Shown here: one piece after another, positions 40,719 through 45,310 of the stretch
Layout of the letters: every line of letters starts with the position of its first letter
Numbering within the stretch: position 1 is the stretch's first letter
DNA from: JBMTVT01 sp049451635
GTDB lineage: Bacteria > Bacteroidota > Bacteroidia > Flavobacteriales > Flavobacteriaceae
Reading direction: 5' to 3'
Assembly: GCA_049451635.1 (NCBI GenBank)
Contig: JBMTVT010000008.1
Span: 1-45,310, forward strand
Length of the DNA stretch: 45,310 nt
Made by a program: the position numbers and the translations under genes
Notes under the pieces: model-generated
Database searches by the model: none
Told to the model about the DNA's origin: nothing
What the model saw: the letters and a program-made list of their open reading frames with translations, nothing else

Positions 40719-43700
40719 ATGAAATACGATTTCAATCAAATCGAGAAAAAGTGGCAAGACTATTGGGCCAAAAACCAAACGTTTAAAGCTGAAAATAATT
40801 CAGATAAACCTAAATTTTATGTGTTGGACATGTTTCCTTATCCAAGTGGTGCAGGTTTGCATGTTGGGCACCCGTTAGGATATATTGCTTCAGATATTTA
40901 TGCACGTTACAAACGTCATCAAGGCTTTAATGTGTTACATCCGCAAGGGTATGATAGTTTTGGGTTGCCTGCTGAACAATATGCTATTCAAACCGGGCAA
41001 CATCCAGCGATTACCACTGCTGAAAATATTAAGACATATCGCCGACAGTTAGATCAAATTGGATTTTCTTTCGATTGGAGTCGTGAAGTACGAACGTCAG
41101 ACCCAAGGTATTACAAATGGACGCAATGGATTTTCATTCAACTGTTTAATTCTTGGTATAATTATGAAAGTGATAAAGCCGAAGACATCTCTGAACTCAT
41201 CAAAATTTTTGAAGTTGAAGGGAGTGCTAACGTAAATGCTGCTTGTGATGATGATGTAGCATTTTTCACTGCCCAAGATTGGAATAGTTTTGATGATGTA
41301 AAAAAACAAGAAATATTACTCCAATACCGTTTAACCTATCTAGCAGAAACCGAAGTTAATTGGTGTCCTGCATTGGGTACAGTATTGGCGAACGATGAAA
41401 TTGTTAATGGGGTTTCCGAGCGTGGCGGACATCCTGTGATTCGTAAAAAAATGACCCAATGGAGTATGCGTATTTCTGCTTATGCTGAACGTTTACTTCA
41501 AGGTTTGGGCAAAATAGATTGGACTGATTCTTTAAAAGAAAGCCAACGTAACTGGATTGGAAAATCGGTTGGAGCGGCCGTTTCTTTTAATTTAATCGAA
41601 CATGATGACGTTATAGATGTCTTCACAACACGACCTGATACCATTTTTGGAGTATCTTTTATGACGTTAGCCCCCGAGCACGAACTGGTTTCAAAAATAA
41701 CAACTCCAGAACAAAAAGCTGAGGTTGAAGCCTATATTGAAGCCACTTCAAAACGCAGCGAGCGCGATAGAATGGCCGATGTAAAAACCATTACAGGGGC
41801 TTTTACAGGTGCTTATGTAGAGCATCCATTTACCAAAAAACCAATCCCAGTTTGGATTGGCGATTACGTTTTAGCGGGTTATGGAACGGGCGCAGTCATG
41901 AGTGTGCCTTGTGGTGACCAACGTGATTACGATTTTGCAAAACACTTTAATATTGCTATTCCAAATATTTTTAAAGGTATTGATATTAGCAAAGAAGCCT
42001 TTGTCGATAAAGAAAAAACCATTATTGCGAATTCTGATTTTTTAAATGGTTTAAGCTATAAGGAAGCCACAAAAAAGGTGATTTCTGAATTAGAAAAACA
42101 GGATCAAGGTAAAGGTAAAACCAATTACCGTTTGCGCGATGCGGTGTTTAGTCGTCAGCGTTATTGGGGTGAGCCATTCCCTGTGTATTATGTTGATAGG
42201 ATGCCGCAAATGATTGATGCTGAACATTTACCTATTGAGTTACCTGAAGTAGAAAAATATTTACCAACCGAAACCGGCGAACCGCCACTAGGAAATGCTA
42301 CTAAATGGGCTTGGTGCACCAAAACCAATACCGTGGTAGATAATGGCCAAATAGATAATAAAACCGTGTTTCCTTTAGAGTTGAATACTATGCCAGGTTG
42401 GGCGGGCAGTAGCCAGTATTTTAACCGCTACATGGACCCACATAATGATAAAGAAATTTTTTCGCAGGAAGCCATTAACTATTGGCAGCAAGTAGATTTA
42501 TACATTGGCGGAAGCGAGCATGCCACAGGGCATTTATTGTATTCGCGTTTTTGGCAAAAATTTATGTTTGATAAAGGCTTGGTGCCATATGATGAGTTTG
42601 CTAAAAAACTGATTAACCAAGGCATGATTTTGGGAACGAGTGCGTTTGCATTTATATTGGAACCTTATGTTACTTACAAAGGAGAAGGTATGATAAACCC
42701 AGTTCAAGCCACATTACCAATCTATGATACCACTTATTTCGTGAGCTATGAGTATATCCAAAATGCAGAAGAGATTCATGAATTTGGAGATTTTCGATTT
42801 TTCCACAATGAAAAAATTCAAAAGGATTTAACTAAAAAAATTCATAAATCTTTAAAAGGAAGTTTCCTATATAATAAGATTGATAAGAGACAAAAATATA
42901 TTGACGATATTGAAAATTGTAATGTTACTGCCCTATATATAAGGCCTTTACATGCCGATGTGTCATTTGTAAATGCCTCAGACGAATTAGATATTGAAGC
43001 TTTTAAAAACTGGCGACCAGAGTTTAAGAATGCTGAATTTATTTATGAAGAAGATGACACTTTTAAAGTAAAACGCGACGTCGAAAAAATGTCTAAATCT
43101 AAATACAATGTGGTCAACCCAGATCAAATATGTATTGATTATGGCGCAGATAGTTTACGTTTGTATGAAATGTTTTTAGGCCCTTTAGAGCAATATAAAC
43201 CCTGGAATACTGCAGGAATTACAGGGGTGCATTCGTTCCTTAAAAAGCTATGGAAACTGTATGTGGGTGAAAACGGGTTGTTGGTAAATGATGCAAAACC
43301 ATCAAAAGACAATCTAAAAACCCTTCATAAAACCATCAAAAAAGTACAGGAAGATATCGAGAATTTCTCGTTTAACACGTCGGTATCAACTTTTATGATT
43401 GCCGTTAATGAATTGACCGCTCAAAAATGTACTTCAAAAGAAATTTTGGAGCCTTTGTTGATTTTAATCTCACCATATGCACCACATATTGCCGAGGAAT
43501 TATGGAATCAGTTAGGACATAATGAATCGATTTCAACGGCGCCATTCCCAAAATTTGATACTAGCCATTTGGTAGAAAGCAGTAAAAATTATCCGATTTC
43601 CTTCAACGGCAAAATGCGTTTTACTTTAGAATTACCATTGGATATGAGCAAAGATGAGATTGAAAAAACGGTGTTGGCAAACGAAAAAACCCAAGAACAA

Positions 43701-43766
43701 TTACAAGGTAGAACGCCTAAAAAAGTGATTGTTGTTCCGGGTAAAATAGTAAATATTGTAGGTTAA
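40719..43766 (+). CDS. leuS: Leucine--tRNA ligase with an enlarged insertion before KMSKS
   Basis: LeuRS charges tRNA-Leu. The 1015-residue protein has the HIGH-type motif HVGH (48-51), the CP1 editing domain (FTTRPDTIFGVSF, then GTGAVMSVPCGDQRDYDFA) and KMSKS at 790-794. Bacterial LeuRS is about 860 residues. Some extra length is a Bacteroidota-type insertion near 145-195, which I regard as normal. Between GMILGTSAF (about 636-644) and HADVSFVN (from 745) there are about 100 residues, where related enzymes as I recall have about 30. That segment is charged and aromatic, with KIQKDLTKKIHKSLKGSF, and looks folded, with no stop or shift. A TAAATTTG at 40681-40688 may be the promoter -7. Confidence 0.96.
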   Translation: MKYDFNQIEKKWQDYWAKNQTFKAENNSDKPKFYVLDMFPYPSGAGLHVGHPLGYIASDIYARYKRHQGFNVLHPQGYDSFGLPAEQYAIQTGQHPAITTAENIKTYRRQLDQIGFSFDWSREVRTSDPRYYKWTQWIFIQLFNSWYNYESDKAEDISELIKIFEVEGSANVNAACDDDVAFFTAQDWNSFDDVKKQEILLQYRLTYLAETEVNWCPALGTVLANDEIVNGVSERGGHPVIRKKMTQWSMRISAYAERLLQGLGKIDWTDSLKESQRNWIGKSVGAAVSFNLIEHDDVIDVFTTRPDTIFGVSFMTLAPEHELVSKITTPEQKAEVEAYIEATSKRSERDRMADVKTITGAFTGAYVEHPFTKKPIPVWIGDYVLAGYGTGAVMSVPCGDQRDYDFAKHFNIAIPNIFKGIDISKEAFVDKEKTIIANSDFLNGLSYKEATKKVISELEKQDQGKGKTNYRLRDAVFSRQRYWGEPFPVYYVDRMPQMIDAEHLPIELPEVEKYLPTETGEPPLGNATKWAWCTKTNTVVDNGQIDNKTVFPLELNTMPGWAGSSQYFNRYMDPHNDKEIFSQEAINYWQQVDLYIGGSEHATGHLLYSRFWQKFMFDKGLVPYDEFAKKLINQGMILGTSAFAFILEPYVTYKGEGMINPVQATLPIYDTTYFVSYEYIQNAEEIHEFGDFRFFHNEKIQKDLTKKIHKSLKGSFLYNKIDKRQKYIDDIENCNVTALYIRPLHADVSFVNASDELDIEAFKNWRPEFKNAEFIYEEDDTFKVKRDVEKMSKSKYNVVNPDQICIDYGADSLRLYEMFLGPLEQYKPWNTAGITGVHSFLKKLWKLYVGENGLLVNDAKPSKDNLKTLHKTIKKVQEDIENFSFNTSVSTFMIAVNELTAQKCTSKEILEPLLILISPYAPHIAEELWNQLGHNESISTAPFPKFDTSHLVESSKNYPISFNGKMRFTLELPLDMSKDEIEKTVLANEKTQEQLQGRTPKKVIVVPGKIVNIVG

Positions 43767-43773
43767 CATCATT

Positions 43774-43804
43774 TTGTCATTCCGCATTTGATACGGAATC
43801 TACG
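43774..43804. repeat. Interspersed palindromic repeat, family A, copy 3
   Basis: TTGTCATTCCG followed after nine bases by CGGAATCTACG; ATTCCG (43779-43784) pairs with CGGAAT (43794-43799). It is located between leuS and the DUF6370 gene and shares the GTCATTC head and GAATCT tail with the other copies. Confidence 0.55.
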
Positions 43805-43821
43805 AAATAAATCAAAACATC

Positions 43822-44127
43822 ATGAAAAAAAATGTCTTTATCAGTATTATAGTATTAGCTTTTGCTTGCAAAAAATCCAAAGAAAAAGCACAAACTGTTG
43901 AATTATCTTGTGGCCAATGCCAATTCGAACTCAAAACCCAAGATGGTTGCGATTTGTCAGTTCGGATAGATGGAGAAGCCTATTTTGTTGATGGTGCTCA
44001 TATTGATAATTTTAGTGATGTCCATGACAAAGAAACGGGGTTTTGTGAAGTGATTAGGAAAGCCGAAGTAACAGGAGAAGCTGTAGACGAAAGGTTTAAG
44101 CTAGCCTCCATAAATTTATTGGATTAA
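43822..44127 (+). CDS. DUF6370 family lipoprotein
   Basis: A 101-residue predicted lipoprotein; the lipobox is LAFAC (Cys16). The mature part has the pattern SCGQCQFELKTQDGCDLSVRIDGEAYFVDGAHID, then GFCEVIRKAEVTGEAV, with four conserved cysteines that could bind metal or form disulfides. The family is known from Bacteroidota without assigned function. It ends three bases before the SemiSWEET gene, so the two are probably one transcript. Confidence 0.8.
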   Translation: MKKNVFISIIVLAFACKKSKEKAQTVELSCGQCQFELKTQDGCDLSVRIDGEAYFVDGAHIDNFSDVHDKETGFCEVIRKAEVTGEAVDERFKLASINLLD

Positions 44128-44130
44128 CAT

Positions 44131-44382
44131 ATGGAAATTATAGGTTTTGTAGCAGCTATATTAACCACAGCTGCGTTTTTACCACAAGTCTATAAAACTT
44201 GGAAAACAAAAGACGTATCAAGTTTATCATTACCTATGCTACTCATGTTTTTTGTTGGTATTCTTGCATGGCTTGTGTATGGATTTTTAAAAAACAGTCC
44301 ATCTATGATTTTTGCCAATACTATAACTACGGTATCGTCTTTTTTGTTGGTGTATTTCAAAATTAAGTACCAGAAAAAGTAA
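44131..44382 (+). CDS. SemiSWEET sugar transporter
   Basis: An 83-residue protein with three membrane helices, half the size of eukaryotic SWEETs; it works as a dimer. The PQ motif (Pro18-Gln19) is in AAFLPQVYKTWKTKDVSSLSLPM, and a conserved WLVYGFLKNSPSMIFANTI segment follows. SemiSWEETs facilitate passive sugar movement across the inner membrane. Substrate is not deducible. It follows the DUF6370 gene by three bases. Confidence 0.92.
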   Translation: MEIIGFVAAILTTAAFLPQVYKTWKTKDVSSLSLPMLLMFFVGILAWLVYGFLKNSPSMIFANTITTVSSFLLVYFKIKYQKK

Positions 44383-44464
44383 TCGTAAAAACTGACAAAC
44401 TTTCATAGTGTATATTTGGCGTTATTTTTGCTATATTTAATAAACAAATAATAAAATAAAAAAC

Positions 44465-45160
44465 ATGATAGAATATTATATATTAATCGGAGCTATAGCT
44501 CTTGTGAGTTGGTTAGTAAGCAATACACTTAAGCGAAAGTTTGAAAAATACTCAAAAGTTCATTTACGAAATGGTATGAGTGGTGCTGAAATTGCCGAAA
44601 AAATGTTGGCAGATCATGGTGTTAGAGATGTTGAGGTTATTTCTACAACAGGGCAATTAACAGATCATTACAATCCAAAAAACAAAACGGTAAATTTAAG
44701 TGAAGCGGTTTACAACCAGCGTAATGCCGCCGCTGCTGCAGTTGCTGCTCACGAATGTGGGCATGCTGTACAACATGCTCAAGCCTATAGTTGGTTACAA
44801 ATGCGTTCTAGTTTAGTGCCTGTGGTTAGTGTAACCTCTGGCATGTCCCAATGGTTAGTAATTGGTGGGTTAGTACTTGGTGGTGCCGCAGGACTTGGAT
44901 TAGGTTGGTGGGTAGCTGCTGCTGGAGTTGCTTTTATGGGGTTTGCAACCTTGTTTAGTTTTATAACTTTACCAGTAGAATATGATGCCAGTAATAGAGC
45001 ATTGGCTTGGTTAAAAAATAAAAACATAGTAACTCCAGACGAATACGTTGGTTCTGAAGACGCATTAAAATGGGCGGCAAGAACTTATGTGGTTGCAGCT
45101 ATTGGTGCACTAGCCTCGTTATTATATTGGGCACTTCAAGTATTTGGAGGGAGAGATTAA
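44465..45160 (+). CDS. Membrane zinc metallopeptidase (YugP family)
   Basis: A 231-residue membrane protein with the zinc-peptidase motif HECGH at residues 96-100 (AAAVAAHECGHAVQHAQAYSWLQMRS). An N-terminal helix (about 4-20) and two or three further helices (about 127-170 and 208-225) flank the site; the EYDASNRALAWL segment is conserved and may supply the third ligand. The family is called neutral zinc metallopeptidase, YugP in Bacillus; the substrate is unknown. A strong terminator follows. Confidence 0.92.
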   Translation: MIEYYILIGAIALVSWLVSNTLKRKFEKYSKVHLRNGMSGAEIAEKMLADHGVRDVEVISTTGQLTDHYNPKNKTVNLSEAVYNQRNAAAAAVAAHECGHAVQHAQAYSWLQMRSSLVPVVSVTSGMSQWLVIGGLVLGGAAGLGLGWWVAAAGVAFMGFATLFSFITLPVEYDASNRALAWLKNKNIVTPDEYVGSEDALKWAARTYVVAAIGALASLLYWALQVFGGRD

Positions 45161-45178
45161 AACCAACATAAAAATTTA

Positions 45179-45212
45179 AAAAAAGCCCTGAAAATTTTCA
45201 GGGCTTTTTTGT
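45179..45212 (+). terminator. Rho-independent terminator after the zinc peptidase
   Basis: A perfect palindrome around AAAATTTT with core GCCCTGAAAA / TTTTCAGGGC and A/T tracts on both sides, 19 bases after the stop codon. Confidence 0.92.
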
Positions 45213-45310
45213 TTCTTTATGTCACAATCAACATTATTGAAGTTGTTACCTTTATTCGGAGATAAATTTAAGACTGTTTGTTACAAAACAAATATCTTAG
45301 AAACATGAAA

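Noticed and set aside
45219..45308. A 29-codon frame starting MSQSTLLKLLPLFGDKF whose TGA overlaps an ATG at 45305
   Set aside because: The ATGA overlap looks like coupling to a following gene, but the window ends there, so neither the short frame nor the next gene can be judged.

Overview
The window is an ordinary, gene-dense chromosomal segment of a low-GC member of the Bacteroidota, almost certainly a marine-type Flavobacteriaceae. Evidence: a 2414-residue SprA (type IX secretion / gliding translocon), TonB-dependent receptors with an N-terminal carboxypeptidase-like domain, promoters of the Bacteroidota form TTG-N17-19-TAnnTTTG, DUF3098, DUF3127, DUF4301 and DUF6370 proteins, and a bacterial PcrB-type prenylglyceryl-phosphate synthase. 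No CRISPR array, prophage, tRNA or rRNA was seen.

Layout. 1-13.9 kb (+): ruvB, queG, maeB, ruvA, sprA, gcvH, a VanZ-like membrane protein and a TonB. 13.9-14.7 kb: terminator, an internally deleted IS982-type element, a 22-bp perfect palindrome and the rplU promoter. 14.7-15.6 kb: rplU-rpmA with terminator. 15.7-19.6 kb: a receptor/phytase pair for phytate scavenging. 19.7-21.5 kb: a small hypothetical gene, a structured intergenic element and ahcY (-). 21.6-26.3 kb (+): a tight, overlapping operon of phosphopantetheinyl transferase, PcrB-like synthase, thiamine-binding protein, PnuC-type transporter, NadR-like kinase, DUF4301 and ArfB. 26.3-28.9 kb: a TPP riboswitch and the TonB-dependent receptor it should control. 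28.9-34.0 kb: degenerate Rieske-like lipoprotein (-), greA-HIT (+) with a two-hairpin leader, a zinc-ribbon protein plus histidine kinase (-), flavin reductase, DUF3127 and aat (+). 34.0-40.6 kb (mostly -): tag, a TonB-like protein, truB, uppP, gluconate-permease debris, DUF3098, ftsX, an EamA exporter and a patatin. 40.7-45.2 kb (+): an enlarged leuS, a DUF6370 lipoprotein, SemiSWEET and a zinc metallopeptidase.

How genes work together. maeB links malate to pyruvate and carries a phosphotransacetylase-like half; SprA exports T9SS cargo; the two TonB-type proteins could energise the two receptors. The TPP riboswitch, the thiamine receptor and the nearby thiamine-binding/PnuC genes suggest a vitamin-salvage locus.

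Most of the window is housekeeping. The signals most worth a second look are non-coding or sub-gene: two sets of tandem heptamers placed on the promoter and inside the P3 arm of the TPP riboswitch; two terminator-like hairpins in the greA leader; about 70 extra residues in LeuRS just before KMSKS; a homopolymer frameshift that hides a C-terminal membrane helix; a MITE-like IS982 remnant; and short interspersed palindromes, one of which supplies a stop codon.
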